Assembly (NCBI RefSeq): GCF_012926525.1
Contig: NZ_JABBNI010000066.1
Coordinates: 62,001-126,000 of the forward strand
Length of the DNA: 64,000 bases
Direction of reading: 5' to 3'
Source of the DNA: Clostridium muellerianum
GTDB lineage: Bacteria; Bacillota; Clostridia; Clostridiales; Clostridiaceae
Shown one piece after another: positions 19,062 through 28,427 of the stretch. Numbering within the stretch: position 1 is the stretch's first letter; every line of letters begins with the position of its first letter. A program made the translations under genes and the position numbers. The notes under the pieces are model-generated. The model saw only the letters and a list, made by a program, of their open reading frames with translations. It had not been told where the DNA came from and ran no database searches.

Positions 19062-19253
19062 TTAAATAGCACGTTGAACCTTTCCAGAACGAAGGCATCT
19101 TGTACAAACATGAATAGTTTTTGGAGTTCCGTTAACTACAGCCTTAACTTTTCTTATGTTTGGAGCCCATGATCTTTTAGATTGACGGTGTGAGTGGCTG
19201 TACTGAACACCAAATACAACGCCTTTTTCGCATATTTCGCACTTTCTTGACAT
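19062..19253 (-). CDS. rpmB: 50S ribosomal protein L28
   Basis: A 63-residue large-subunit protein. It begins MSRKCEICEKGVVFGVQYSH and continues with SWAPNIRKVKAV and a second cysteine pair in CTRCLRSGKV. CxxC...CxxC indicates the zinc-binding form of L28. The frame is open 12 codons further upstream, but AAGGAGGT lies eight bases before this ATG. The gene is transcribed against its neighbours, convergent with spoVM and divergent from yloU; the same flip is seen in Bacillus. Confidence 0.98.
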   Translation of the reverse strand: MSRKCEICEKGVVFGVQYSHSHRQSKRSWAPNIRKVKAVVNGTPKTIHVCTRCLRSGKVQRAI

Positions 19254-19311
19254 TAAAAACACCTCCTTAAAAAATTGTGAAGAAATCATCTCCTCAATTC
19301 AAACATTTATA

Positions 19312-19341
19312 ATTCTACCATAGAATAGGTTACTTGCGCAA
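19312..19341 (-). promoter_or_regulatory. Probable rpmB promoter overlapping a 14-bp palindrome
   Basis: On the minus strand TTGCGC, 18 bases, then TAGAAT lie about 60 bases before the rpmB start. The -35 is inside the perfect palindrome TACTTGCGCAAGTA (19331-19344), which could be an operator. Confidence 0.5.
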
Positions 19342-19393
19342 GTACATAATAAAAATTAATGAACAAAATGCTGATTTTAAATAATATATCTTC

Positions 19394-19422
19394 TTGAATA
19401 AATTTATTATTTAATATAAAAT
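19394..19422 (+). promoter_or_regulatory. Sigma-A type promoter for yloU-fakA
   Basis: TTGAAT, 17 bases, TAAAAT end 35 bases before the yloU ATG. It is divergent from the rpmB promoter. Confidence 0.6.
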
Positions 19423-19457
19423 ATGTTTATGATGTTAAAGTAGGGAGGATTTTTATT

Positions 19458-19808
19458 ATGATAGGTAATATCACCAGCGAGAATGGGTATATTAATTATT
19501 CAGAAGAAATTGTTGCTAACATAGTAGGTGTTTCAACTATGGAATGCTATGGTGTTGTAGGTATGGCATCTAGAAATGCTAAAGATGGACTCTGGAAATT
19601 GATAAAAGGTGAAAACTTAAGTAAGGGTGTAAAAGTTCGTTCAAAAGATAACGAGTTATTTATAGAATTATATATAATGGTTGAATATGGAACAAAGATA
19701 TCTGTTATAGCAAACAATGTAATTCAAAAAATAAAATACAATTTGGAAAATTATACAGGTCTTAAAGTATCAAGTATTACTGTAAATGTTCAAGGTGTCA
19801 GAGTCTAG
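19458..19808 (+). CDS. yloU: Asp23/Gls24 family envelope stress protein
   Basis: A 116-residue protein of the Asp23/Gls24 (DUF322) family, small membrane-associated or cytosolic proteins linked to cell-envelope stress. It has the family pattern GYINYSEEIVANIVGVSTME near the start, then VEYGTKISVIANNVIQKIKYNLE and TVNVQGV at the end. GGGAGG precedes the ATG. It is followed by fakA, a pairing conserved across Firmicutes. The molecular role is not settled in any species. Confidence 0.93.
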   Translation: MIGNITSENGYINYSEEIVANIVGVSTMECYGVVGMASRNAKDGLWKLIKGENLSKGVKVRSKDNELFIELYIMVEYGTKISVIANNVIQKIKYNLENYTGLKVSSITVNVQGVRV

Positions 19809-19823
19809 GGAGGTAATTCATAA

Positions 19824-21473
19824 ATGAAACACTTAAATATAGATGGACAATGTTTTTATAATATGGTTGTTAACGCAAGTAACTCCTTGGAAGAAAATAA
19901 AGAATATGTCAATTCTTTAAATGTTTTTCCAGTTCCGGATGGAGATACAGGAACAAACATGTCAATGACTTTTAAAACAGCTGTATCAGAAATACAAGGA
20001 ATGAAAGATAAACCGGTAGGTGAAATTGTAAAAAAATTATCTAAAGGTGCTCTTATGGGAGCAAGAGGTAATTCGGGAGTAATACTTTCACAAATATTTA
20101 GAGGAATAGCAAAATCTTTAGAACAAAAAGAATACGTTAACTGTAAGGAATTTGCAGATAGCTTAATGGAAGGATCAAAGTCTGCTTATAAGGCAGTTAT
20201 GAGACCTACAGAAGGTACAATACTTACTATTATAAGAGCAGCTGCAGAAAGTGCTGTTAAGTGCCAAAGTGATGATATAACAGTAATGTTAGGAGAAGTA
20301 TGTGAGTATACTAAATCAGTATTGAACAAAACTCCAGAAATGCTTCCTGTACTAAAAAAGGCTAAAGTAGTAGATGCTGGTGGCATGGGACTTCTTATTA
20401 TATTTCAAGGAATGTATGAAGTAATAAAGAATAATATGGAGTCAGTAGAAATCAACTGTGTTAAAAAAACTGAAATTTCATCAGTAGTTCAAAATTTAGG
20501 AGAACAGGATATAAAATTTGGATATTGTACTGAGTTTTTTATAAATGTAGAGAATGCACAAATAGATGATTTTAAACATAAAATACAAGCTATTGGAGAT
20601 TCAATGGTAGTTGTTAATGATGAAGATATGGTGAAAGTTCATATTCATACCAATGATCCAGGGCAGGTATTATCAGAAGCTATCAAGCTTGGTGAACTTT
20701 CAAAAATAAAAATTGATAATATGAGACAGCAGCATAGAAATGTATTAAATATACATAGTGAGGCTTCTTTAGGAAAAGAAACTAACCAGGAAGATGAAAA
20801 TAAAAATATTGAATTAAAGAAATATGCTTTTGTATCAGTAGCTATGGGAGAAGGAATAAAAAATATATTTGAAGATTTAGGTGTAGACTACGTTATAGAG
20901 GGTGGTCAAACCATGAATCCAAGTACTCAAGATATATTGGAGTGTATAAATAAAATAAATTCAGAAAATGTTTTAGTATTTCCAAATAATAAAAATATAA
21001 TTATGGCAGCTAATCAAGCAGCAGAGCTTTCTAGTAAAAATGTAAGAGTGGTAGGAACTAAAACTATACCACAAGGGATTACAGCTATAACATCATTTAA
21101 TGAAGAATTAGATCTTGATGAAAATGTGAAGGTTATGGAAGAAAGTATAGCTAAGGTAATTACAGGATCTGTAACTTATGCTGTAAGGGATACTGAAATA
21201 GAAGGAAAAGTTATTAAAGAAGGAGATATTTTAGGCCTGGTTGAAGGCAAAATACAGGAAACTGGTAATGATATGTTTGAGACTTGTGATAAAGTTATTT
21301 CCAAAATGATGAAAGATGATAGTGAGCTAATAACTGTGTTTTATGGAAAAGATTGTGAAAAACAAAAAATAGAAGGATTTTTAAATAAGCTAGAAGAAAA
21401 GTATAAAGATATAGATGTACAATTTTATGATGGAAATCAACCATTATATTATTTTATTGTATCTGTGGAATAA
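19824..21473 (+). CDS. fakA: Fatty acid kinase catalytic subunit (DAK domain protein)
   Basis: Phosphorylates fatty acids carried by FakB proteins, giving acyl phosphate for phospholipid synthesis by PlsY. The 549-residue protein has an N-terminal ATP-binding DAK domain (FPVPDGDTGTNMSMT with metal-binding aspartates, GARGNSGVILSQIFRG, TEGTILTIIR, VDAGGMGL) and a C-terminal FakB-interacting domain. No fakB lies in this window. plsX and acpP, which feed the same step, are 10 kb downstream. Gap to yloU is 15 bases with AGGGAGG. Confidence 0.94.
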   Translation: MKHLNIDGQCFYNMVVNASNSLEENKEYVNSLNVFPVPDGDTGTNMSMTFKTAVSEIQGMKDKPVGEIVKKLSKGALMGARGNSGVILSQIFRGIAKSLEQKEYVNCKEFADSLMEGSKSAYKAVMRPTEGTILTIIRAAAESAVKCQSDDITVMLGEVCEYTKSVLNKTPEMLPVLKKAKVVDAGGMGLLIIFQGMYEVIKNNMESVEINCVKKTEISSVVQNLGEQDIKFGYCTEFFINVENAQIDDFKHKIQAIGDSMVVVNDEDMVKVHIHTNDPGQVLSEAIKLGELSKIKIDNMRQQHRNVLNIHSEASLGKETNQEDENKNIELKKYAFVSVAMGEGIKNIFEDLGVDYVIEGGQTMNPSTQDILECINKINSENVLVFPNNKNIIMAANQAAELSSKNVRVVGTKTIPQGITAITSFNEELDLDENVKVMEESIAKVITGSVTYAVRDTEIEGKVIKEGDILGLVEGKIQETGNDMFETCDKVISKMMKDDSELITVFYGKDCEKQKIEGFLNKLEEKYKDIDVQFYDGNQPLYYFIVSVE

Positions 21474-21484
21474 GAAATACTAAA

Positions 21485-21512
21485 TAAAAAAAGCCTTTAG
21501 GCTTTTTTTATT
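21485..21512 (+). terminator. Terminator after fakA
   Basis: AAAAAAGCCT pairs with AGGCTTTTTT with almost no loop, followed by T residues, 12 bases past the fakA stop. Confidence 0.8.
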
Positions 21513-21545
21513 TATAAATAGAAATTACCATAAGTTATATAAAAG

Positions 21546-21670
21546 AAAATAACAAGTCAAAGATGTTAGTATATTTTGTGATTGATAAGGAAACAGGTTC
21601 CGCTGATAGTTGTTCTATCAAAGGGTTCTGCTGACGCAAAATATACCAACATACTGAATAGTTATTTTTT
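21546..21670. repeat. Structured palindromic element upstream of recG
   Basis: Three nested stems: AAAATAAC (21546-21553) with GTTATTTT (21661-21668); ATGTTAGTATATTTTGT (21563-21579) with the complement at 21636-21652 (one mismatch, one G-U); TGATAG (21604-21609) with CTATCA (21615-21620) around TTGTT. Inside are imperfect direct repeats GGTTCCGCTGA (21596) and GGTTCTGCTGA (21624). Its GC-richer core differs from the surrounding AT-rich DNA. It lies after the fakA terminator and 40 bases before recG. It may be a dispersed repeat, a small RNA or a leader. Confidence 0.65.
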
Positions 21671-21710
21671 TGAATATGCCTAAGTATGAATTGTAAAAGC
21701 AGGTGGTTTT

Positions 21711-23756
21711 GTGAATGTATATAGTGATATAAGTAGCATAAAAGGAGTTGGACCCAAAACAGCAGACAACTTAAGAAAGTGTGGTATATTTAACGTTATG
21801 GATCTACTTTTATATTTTCCAAGAGATTATGAAAGTATATCTTCTTGTGGAAATTTAAAAGAGGGAAAAAGTAGCAATAAGGTGATAATAAATTGCAAAA
21901 CGCTTAGAGTTGAAAGAGATGTGAAAACAAAAACAGGGAAAACTATAACAACTATAGTTTTTCATGATGGAAATAATACTTTAAAAGGGAAATGGTTTAA
22001 TCAGCCCTATATAAAAAATAATTTTAGAATAAATAATACATATACATTAATGGGCAAAATAGAAGAATTTAGAGGAGAAATATTTATTGTTAATCCTGCA
22101 CTGTTAAAAAATCATCAGGTAAATGAAAAAAGGGAAGAAAAGATAATACCTAAGTATCCATTAAAATCAGGATTAACCAATAATTTGTTAAGTAAGTTAA
22201 TAAACTCAGTGCTAGGTGATGTTGATATAATAGAAAATCTTCCAGAGCACATAATAAATAAATATAGATTATGTACATTAGATAAAGCTATAAGAGTTAT
22301 ACATAATCCTGTAAATTTGGCTGAATTGGATGAGTCTGTAAAAAGACTTAAATTTCAAGAACTATTTACATATTCATTGAAAATATTGATGCTTAAAAAT
22401 TATTTTAATGAAAATAGACAGGGAATAACGTTTTCTATATCTAAAGAACTAAAAATTTTAAAGGAAAAATTGCCTTATGATTTAACTAAAGCTCAAAATA
22501 GGGTAGTAAGAGAAATATTATTAGATGAGAAAAAATCATGCCCTATGAATAGGTTAGTTCAAGGAGATGTGGGAAGTGGTAAAACTATTGTAGCATTAAT
22601 ATGTATATTTAATGTTATAAAAAATGGATATCAGGCTGTAATGATGGCACCTACAGAAATATTAGCTGTACAGCATTATGTTGAAGCAATAAAGTTATTT
22701 GAAGATTTTAATGTGAATATAGAATTGCTTTGTGGAAGTACAACACAAAAAAATAAACAGGAAATAAAGGAAAAGCTAAGAGAAGGAAAAGTAGATTTAA
22801 TAATAGGTACCCATGCTTTAATTGAGGATGATGTGGAATTTCAAAACTTAGGAATGGTAGTCACAGATGAACAGCATAGGTTTGGAGTTATGCAAAGGAG
22901 TAAGCTAACTAATAAAGGATTAAATGTAGATACTCTTGTTATGACAGCTACACCTATACCTAGAACTTTAAGCCTTTATCTTTATGGAGATTTAAATGTA
23001 TCGGTTATTGATGAGCTACCTCCAGGACGTCAAAAAATAGAAACTCAATATATAAAACAAGATTTCAAATATAAAGCTTATAATTTTGCTTTAGATGAAA
23101 TGAAAAAAGGAAGGCAAGTATATATAGTTTGTCCATTAGTTGAGGAAAATGAAGAATTGAAGTTGAGTTCTGTGGAAAATTTGTATAAGGAATTAAATGA
23201 AAAATACTTTAAAGGTATAAGTATGGAAATACTTCATGGTAAAATGTCTCCAAAAGTTAAGGAAAAAATAATGAATGATTTTAAGCAGGGGGAGATCAAG
23301 GTTATAGTTTCCACTACAGTTATAGAAGTTGGAATTAATGTTCCTAATGCTACTCTTATGATAATAGAAAATGCAGAAAGATTTGGATTGGCGCAACTTC
23401 ATCAATTAAGAGGAAGAGTAGGAAGGGGAAAACATAAATCTTATTGCATACTAATATCAGATATAAAAAATGATATTATAAGAAAAAGAATGGAGATTAT
23501 GAAAAGCAGTAATGATGGGTTTTTTATTGCTGAACAGGATTTAAAAATTAGAGGTGCAGGAGAAATATTTGGTTTTAAGCAACATGGTGAAAATAATCTT
23601 ATACTAGCTGATGTAGTTCAGGATATACACTTATTAAAATTAGCAAACATGGAAGCTAAGAGGCTTATAGAAAGTAAAGATGAGAAAGATATAAATATTA
23701 AAAATGATATCTATGATAAAATTGGTAAAACTACTAGGTACATCTGTTTTAACTAA
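21711..23756 (+). CDS. recG: ATP-dependent DNA helicase RecG
   Basis: Branch-migration helicase that reverses stalled forks and processes Holliday junctions. The 681-residue protein has the N-terminal wedge OB domain (about 45-150), P-loop GDVGSGKT near 285, DEQHRFGVMQRSKL (motif II) near 385, and C-terminal motifs VIEVGINVPNATLMI and QLRGRVGRG. The start is GTG; the upstream AGGTGG is a modest ribosome-binding site. The first residues SIKGVGPKTADNL resemble a helix-hairpin-helix, as usual. Length matches the family. Confidence 0.97.
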   Translation: MNVYSDISSIKGVGPKTADNLRKCGIFNVMDLLLYFPRDYESISSCGNLKEGKSSNKVIINCKTLRVERDVKTKTGKTITTIVFHDGNNTLKGKWFNQPYIKNNFRINNTYTLMGKIEEFRGEIFIVNPALLKNHQVNEKREEKIIPKYPLKSGLTNNLLSKLINSVLGDVDIIENLPEHIINKYRLCTLDKAIRVIHNPVNLAELDESVKRLKFQELFTYSLKILMLKNYFNENRQGITFSISKELKILKEKLPYDLTKAQNRVVREILLDEKKSCPMNRLVQGDVGSGKTIVALICIFNVIKNGYQAVMMAPTEILAVQHYVEAIKLFEDFNVNIELLCGSTTQKNKQEIKEKLREGKVDLIIGTHALIEDDVEFQNLGMVVTDEQHRFGVMQRSKLTNKGLNVDTLVMTATPIPRTLSLYLYGDLNVSVIDELPPGRQKIETQYIKQDFKYKAYNFALDEMKKGRQVYIVCPLVEENEELKLSSVENLYKELNEKYFKGISMEILHGKMSPKVKEKIMNDFKQGEIKVIVSTTVIEVGINVPNATLMIIENAERFGLAQLHQLRGRVGRGKHKSYCILISDIKNDIIRKRMEIMKSSNDGFFIAEQDLKIRGAGEIFGFKQHGENNLILADVVQDIHLLKLANMEAKRLIESKDEKDINIKNDIYDKIGKTTRYICFN

Positions 23757-23918
23757 TTTTGCACTTTGTAATTATTTAAGAAATACCAGGTGTTTTAGGA
23801 CGTTGTATTATATTTTTAGTAATAGAAATAAATTTTGTATAATGAAAGTATATATGATAAAATATTATAGAAAAATATATAACTTTTAAACATCGTGTTA
23901 ATACAAGGAGGAAAAATT

Positions 23919-24479
23919 ATGAGAATTATTGCAGGTCTTGCTAAGGGAAGAAAAATCATGTCACCAATTGGTATGGATACTACGAGACCTACTTTAGATA
24001 GAGTAAAGGAAGCTATGTTTAACATAATTCAAAATAGGGTTTATGGTGCTGTAGCTTTAGATGTATTTTCTGGAACAGGAAGTTTAGGATTAGAGACTGC
24101 AAGCAGAGGGGCTAAACAATGTTATTTAGTTGATAGAAGTCCTGAAACATATTCTTTTTTAGTTAAAAATGTAGAAAATTTAAAATTCCAAGAAATTTGT
24201 AAGTGTATTAATATGGATTCATATAAAGCTTTAGAGGAGCTTGCTAGAAAAAAGATAGTTTTTGACCTGATTTTTATAGATCCTCCTTATATGAAAGATA
24301 TGATTCCACCTGCAGTAGAAATTATAGAAAAAGAAGGATTACTGAATAAAGAAGGACTTATAGTAACTAAAATTGATACTAGGGAAGAAATATATGAAGG
24401 AACAGATAATATAATTCTTGTTGATCATAGAAAGTATGGGTTAACCACAGTATGTTTCTATAGATACAAGGAGGATTAG
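23919..24479 (+). CDS. rsmD: 16S rRNA (guanine-966 N2)-methyltransferase
   Basis: Methylates G966 of 16S rRNA. The 186-residue product begins [13 protein letters not shown], then has [19 protein letters not shown] motif [19 protein letters not shown] ([17 protein letters not shown]), and the catalytic [21 protein letters not shown] sits just before the ATG at 23919; the frame is open eight codons further but without a ribosome-binding site. coaD follows five bases later, an almost universal pair in Firmicutes. Confidence 0.96.
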   Translation: MRIIAGLAKGRKIMSPIGMDTTRPTLDRVKEAMFNIIQNRVYGAVALDVFSGTGSLGLETASRGAKQCYLVDRSPETYSFLVKNVENLKFQEICKCINMDSYKALEELARKKIVFDLIFIDPPYMKDMIPPAVEIIEKEGLLNKEGLIVTKIDTREEIYEGTDNIILVDHRKYGLTTVCFYRYKED

Positions 24480-24484
24480 TTATT

Positions 24485-24967
24485 ATGAAAACAGCTGTAT
24501 ATCCAGGGAGTTTTGATCCTATAACTAATGGTCATTTAGATATAATAAAGAGGGCGTCTAAAGTTTTTGATGAAGTAATAGTTGGAGTTCTAATAAATCC
24601 TGAGAAAAAGGGACTTTTTAATGTAGAAGAAAGAGTAGAATTAATTAATAGTGTAATTAAATATATACCAAATGTAAAGGTTGAGAGTTTTAGTGGCTTA
24701 CTAATTAATTTTATGAGGCAAAAAGATGCTAAGGTAATAATAAAAGGTCTTAGGGCAGTTTCGGATTTTGAATATGAATTTCAGATGTCCCTTATGAATA
24801 GCAAATTAGATCCCAATATAGAAACAGTATTTATGATGGCTAGTTCAGGAAATTCTTTTTTGAGTTCTTCATCAGTTAAGCAGGTAGCTATGTTTGGAGG
24901 ATGTATTAAAGGATTAGTGCCAGATAATATAATACCAGATATAATTAGTAAGATAAAAAGCCTTTAG
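24485..24967 (+). CDS. coaD: Phosphopantetheine adenylyltransferase
   Basis: Adenylates 4'-phosphopantetheine to dephospho-CoA, the penultimate step of coenzyme A synthesis. The 160-residue nucleotidyltransferase has the TNGH-containing start [16 protein letters not shown], the basic stretch [17 protein letters not shown] and, in place of the usual ISSTx[18 protein letters not shown]. Its Shine-Dalgarno AAGGAGG is inside the end of rsmD. It complements coaBC at 4939. Confidence 0.97.
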   Translation: MKTAVYPGSFDPITNGHLDIIKRASKVFDEVIVGVLINPEKKGLFNVEERVELINSVIKYIPNVKVESFSGLLINFMRQKDAKVIIKGLRAVSDFEYEFQMSLMNSKLDPNIETVFMMASSGNSFLSSSSVKQVAMFGGCIKGLVPDNIIPDIISKIKSL

Positions 24968-24981
24968 GGGGAAAAGATGTT

Positions 24982-25506
24982 ATGGATGTTATTAAATTAC
25001 TAGAATATCTTAATGAAATTATAGAAACATCTGCAAAAGTTCCTATGACAGGAAAAGTAATGGTACATAAGAAAGAAACCTTGGAGATAATTGAAAAAAT
25101 AATGAATTACCTTCCAGATGAATTAAAAAAGGCTCAGTGGATAGTGGAAGAAAAGGAAAGAATATTAAGTGAAGCCATTGAAGAAGCTGAAAATTTGAAA
25201 AGGGAAAATATTAATTTTTTAAGAAAACAGGTAGAAAATCATGATATAACAAAACGAGCAAATGCAAAAGCAGAAGCTATAATAGTTTCTGCTGAAAGAA
25301 GCGCCAAATCTATAAGATTAGGAGCTAGAGATTATGCGGATGAAGTTTTGAATCAATTGGATAATGAAATAGAAGATAAAAGCAAACGTATGCTTATAGA
25401 CTTAAAAAAACAAATGCAGAATTTTATAGTTGATTTAGAATCTCACATTAACTTAAATTCGGAGTCTATAAGACAAAATATTAAAGAATTAAGGGATATG
25501 AAATAA
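24982..25506 (+). CDS. Coiled-coil protein of unknown function next to coaD
   Basis: A 174-residue, highly charged protein rich in Glu and Lys, without membrane helices. Residues about 30-100 and 115-170 are predicted by eye to be long amphipathic helices, with EAENLKRENINFLRKQVEN in the middle. The overall look is like ATP-synthase b/E-type stalks or DivIVA-like scaffolds, and clostridial homologues are often named ATPase on that basis. I see no nucleotide-binding motif, so that name is not supported. It starts 14 bases after coaD, and its 3' end overlaps the convergent ylbJ by 18 bases. Confidence 0.8.
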   Translation: MDVIKLLEYLNEIIETSAKVPMTGKVMVHKKETLEIIEKIMNYLPDELKKAQWIVEEKERILSEAIEEAENLKRENINFLRKQVENHDITKRANAKAEAIIVSAERSAKSIRLGARDYADEVLNQLDNEIEDKSKRMLIDLKKQMQNFIVDLESHINLNSESIRQNIKELRDMK

Positions 25507-26670
25507 TTTTTTTATTCTAAAAATAATCCAAGGTAGTATTGTCAAAATAATTAGTACTATTAAAAAAGTATGCTGAACTGAAGCTGTAGTTGTGTAATCA
25601 ATATTGAAACTTTGTTTTGATTCGTTCAAATACATAAATTTATAAAGGATTACGCTTATTATAGAACAACTTATACCTTGCAATACTTTTTTATAAATAT
25701 ACTTTTTCATAGAAATATTGAATTTATAAGTAAATGAATAAACTTGTGAAATAATAGATAAACCGCTAAAAGTAAAAAGAAAGCTAACCAAGGCTATTTT
25801 TAATAACATGGATGAGTTTGATGATGAAACTAAATTGCATCCATTAGTCATTTCTATTATTCCTAAAAGGAAACCTTGTAGTACATCTTTTGATATATTA
25901 AACATCAAAGAAATTTTATATACTAAACTATTAAATAAGTAATTATTTTTAAGAATGTTATTTACTACAGAAAAAAGTGTAACAAATCCACCAATGGACA
26001 GGCAGGTTTTAATGGAATTTTCAATACTTGATTTGAGCACATTACCGATGTTTGAATCTGAATAAATGTGAGTTCCTTTAAAACCATTTTTATTATTATA
26101 AATATTTGCAGGAAGAAGAAAACCCATAGCAATACATGAAAGAGCATTTGACAGTAATAGTATGTAGCCTATTTTAGAATCTTTTAGCATGGATATACCT
26201 ACAGAACCAAGTACAAATAAAGGGCTTGCATTAGAGGCTATATTTAACAAGCGTTCACAAGTATTTAAGTTTATTATATTCTTTTCGTATAAATCGCAAG
26301 CATATTTTGCACCTAAAGGATACCCACAGAGTAAACTTATTATTAATACAAAACTGCAGCTTTTAGGTAATTTTAATGGTGTACATAAAGCATTGCCAAG
26401 AATTTTAGAATATATATATATACCATCATAGGCCATTATTATATTTGACACTATTAAAAATGAAAACAAGGAAGGAAATACCTTGTAGAAAAAAAGTAGT
26501 GCTCCAGATACGGCCCCATCTATACATAATTTTGGAGCAACAATTATTTCCAATATAAGTAAAGAACAAATTATAGTTACAAAAAAATTTTTGTTTTTTA
26601 ATAAAAAAGCTAATAATACAATAATAAATATTATCAATATGTAGAGTATAATTTTTAATTCCAATTCCAA
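25489..26670 (-). CDS. ylbJ: Sporulation integral membrane protein YlbJ
   Basis: In Bacillus ylbJ is a sigma-E-dependent gene needed for proper spore cortex or resistance; the mechanism is unknown. The 393-residue protein is mostly hydrophobic, with about 8-10 membrane segments and the nucleoside-transporter-like (Gate) segment FSFLIVSNIIMAYDGI. The family signature SLLCGYPLGAKYACDLYEK, followed by NASPLFVLGSVG, is intact. Gene order coaD-ylbJ with ylbM close by also occurs in Bacillus. It is convergent with the coiled-coil gene, sharing 18 coding bases. Confidence 0.93.
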   Translation of the reverse strand: MELELKIILYILIIFIIVLLAFLLKNKNFFVTIICSLLILEIIVAPKLCIDGAVSGALLFFYKVFPSLFSFLIVSNIIMAYDGIYIYSKILGNALCTPLKLPKSCSFVLIISLLCGYPLGAKYACDLYEKNIINLNTCERLLNIASNASPLFVLGSVGISMLKDSKIGYILLLSNALSCIAMGFLLPANIYNNKNGFKGTHIYSDSNIGNVLKSSIENSIKTCLSIGGFVTLFSVVNNILKNNYLFNSLVYKISLMFNISKDVLQGFLLGIIEMTNGCNLVSSSNSSMLLKIALVSFLFTFSGLSIISQVYSFTYKFNISMKKYIYKKVLQGISCSIISVILYKFMYLNESKQSFNIDYTTTASVQHTFLIVLIILTILPWIIFRIKKLFHIP

Positions 26671-26819
26671 ACACCCACCTTATAAAATCCAGTATGTTAA
26701 AGCCTTTATACATATTTTTAAGTTTAACATTTTATATAATTATATTTGCAAATTGGACTACTTATTCTAATTTTGCATAAGTAAGATGTTATTGATTTAA
26801 TATTTTTAAAATGTAAAGC

Positions 26820-28046
26820 TTAGTCAATTATTATAGGACTAGTTAAGTAGTCCTCGTTAGGTCTTATATTTTTATTTATTAGGCTGTACGCTTTAGTACC
26901 TTGTATGTCTAAACTTAGAGTTGAAATTGGTTCTTTAGGAAGTTTAGTATATATGGGTATAGTGGAGGTTTTTTTTGCTTTTTTTAAAATTTTTGCGCCT
27001 GTAGAATTAAAACCTAGTACTTTGGCATAGGGACATGGTTTTTTTCTCAAATTTTCAGTATCCCAATTTTCAAATCCTATAAAAAATTGAGCTAATATTC
27101 TACTTATACGACTGTAAGTATATCTTTTAGTTTTAGCACATCTTATTATGTCATCAAAGTTTTCGGCATTTTCTAAGGCGTTAAATATTCTATTATGGAT
27201 ACCTTCAGATACATCAGGAAGTTTTGTTATACAATCCTTGTATAAGGTACATTTATATTTTAGGTAAGGCATTAACTTATCTTCAAATGTAAAACTGTAA
27301 TTTGTTTCGTTTAAAGCTAGCAATAAATTATGCGCATTTTCTGGAATATATTTTTCCAAAAGGTTAATGTTTTTATTTTCTTTTATATATTTTCGTATAG
27401 AAGAAGCACTGGAAAATTGTTTGTCAAAAGCAGTACTATTATAGTCACCGCCTTCTCTTTTTATGGTAAAAGGTGAAATTTCACTATTTAGTTCTGTAAG
27501 TTTTTTGCAATATTCTAATCCCAAAATATTATTGGGTGAATTTAAAATTTTTTGTACATCTTCATAACAAAACGGAGCATCATTGAAAATTTTTAAAAAT
27601 TTCAATAATGCGCTACTTCTTGCAAAAGGATAGGACACTCCTTTGCTTAGTTCTTCTTTAAGAAGATTTTTAAAATCTATAGGTTCTTCAGCTAATATTT
27701 TGGATATATGAGATAGTACATTAATGTCTCCACATTCGCTTCCAAAACATATATTATTTACTACACCTAGATTGTTTAATAGAGTTATAGAACCGTTAGC
27801 AAAGAATTCAGCAGAAGATAGGCTGTAAATTAAAGGAAGTTCTATTACTAAATCTACTCCGTTCATTAATGCTATTCTTGTTCTATTCCACTTATCAATT
27901 ATAGCAGGAAGTCCTCTCTGTACAAAGTTTCCACTTAGTACTGCTACAATAGCATCACATTTAGTTATGGTTCTTGATTTTTTTATATGATATAAATGAC
28001 CTTTGTGAAAGGGATTGTATTCAACTATAATTCCTGTAACTTTCAT
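26820..28046 (-). CDS. tmcAL: tRNA(Met) cytidine acetate ligase (YlbM family)
   Basis: In Bacillus this enzyme makes N4-acetylcytidine at the wobble base of elongator tRNA-Met from acetate and ATP. The 408-residue protein has a nucleotidyltransferase start MKVTGIIVEYNPFHKGHLYH with HxGH, then AVLSGNFVQRGLPAI, DLVIELPLIYSLSSAEFFA and GSECGD. A GGAGG lies before the ATG. The neighbouring divergent genes pta and ackA control acetate and acetyl-phosphate, the substrate pool for this enzyme; whether that proximity matters is speculation. Confidence 0.93.
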   Translation of the reverse strand: MKVTGIIVEYNPFHKGHLYHIKKSRTITKCDAIVAVLSGNFVQRGLPAIIDKWNRTRIALMNGVDLVIELPLIYSLSSAEFFANGSITLLNNLGVVNNICFGSECGDINVLSHISKILAEEPIDFKNLLKEELSKGVSYPFARSSALLKFLKIFNDAPFCYEDVQKILNSPNNILGLEYCKKLTELNSEISPFTIKREGGDYNSTAFDKQFSSASSIRKYIKENKNINLLEKYIPENAHNLLLALNETNYSFTFEDKLMPYLKYKCTLYKDCITKLPDVSEGIHNRIFNALENAENFDDIIRCAKTKRYTYSRISRILAQFFIGFENWDTENLRKKPCPYAKVLGFNSTGAKILKKAKKTSTIPIYTKLPKEPISTLSLDIQGTKAYSLINKNIRPNEDYLTSPIIID

Positions 28047-28427
28047 GATTTATCCTCCAAGCTTTTAATGAATATCAGCATCCTACTGGTATTATTTCAA
28101 TTATAAAAGTATATTTTATTATAAAGTAAATTACTTGTAATAATCAAATTTAATAGATATTTTAGAATTAATGATTTCATTATAACCTATATAAAATTAA
28201 ATATTGATAAATTAGTTTTATTTATAAGAGCTGAATATAATTTGTATAGAAAGTTTAACGTGATTATTAGAGAAATGTTATTTGAAATTATAATCTTTTT
28301 TAGTCTGCTTAGGTTTTTTGAAGAAAAATTAGAAATATGATTTTTTTTATTGTAAAATATATAAAAAAAGGATTATAGTATATAGTGAGTGTAATTTTAT
28401 TTCTATATTTGAAGGGAGAGATTGACA
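28047..28427. other. Divergent intergenic region between tmcAL and pta
   Basis: This 381-base stretch is very AT-rich and holds the start signals of two divergent genes. Apart from a possible pta promoter at 28350 I find no hairpin with a T tail, no ORF with a ribosome-binding site and no repeat. Confidence 0.6.
28350..28379 (+). promoter_or_regulatory. Possible pta promoter
   Basis: TTGTAA, 18 bases, TATAGT, ending about 48 bases before the pta start. The -35 is only a fair match and the region is AT-rich. Confidence 0.4.

Noticed and set aside
23704-23889. 61-codon ORF after recG
   Set aside because: No ribosome-binding site; it begins inside recG in another frame and has low-complexity AT-driven composition.
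24982-25506. ATP synthase subunit identity for the coiled-coil protein
   Set aside because: Similarity appears limited to charged helical composition; no ATP synthase neighbours and no membrane helix.
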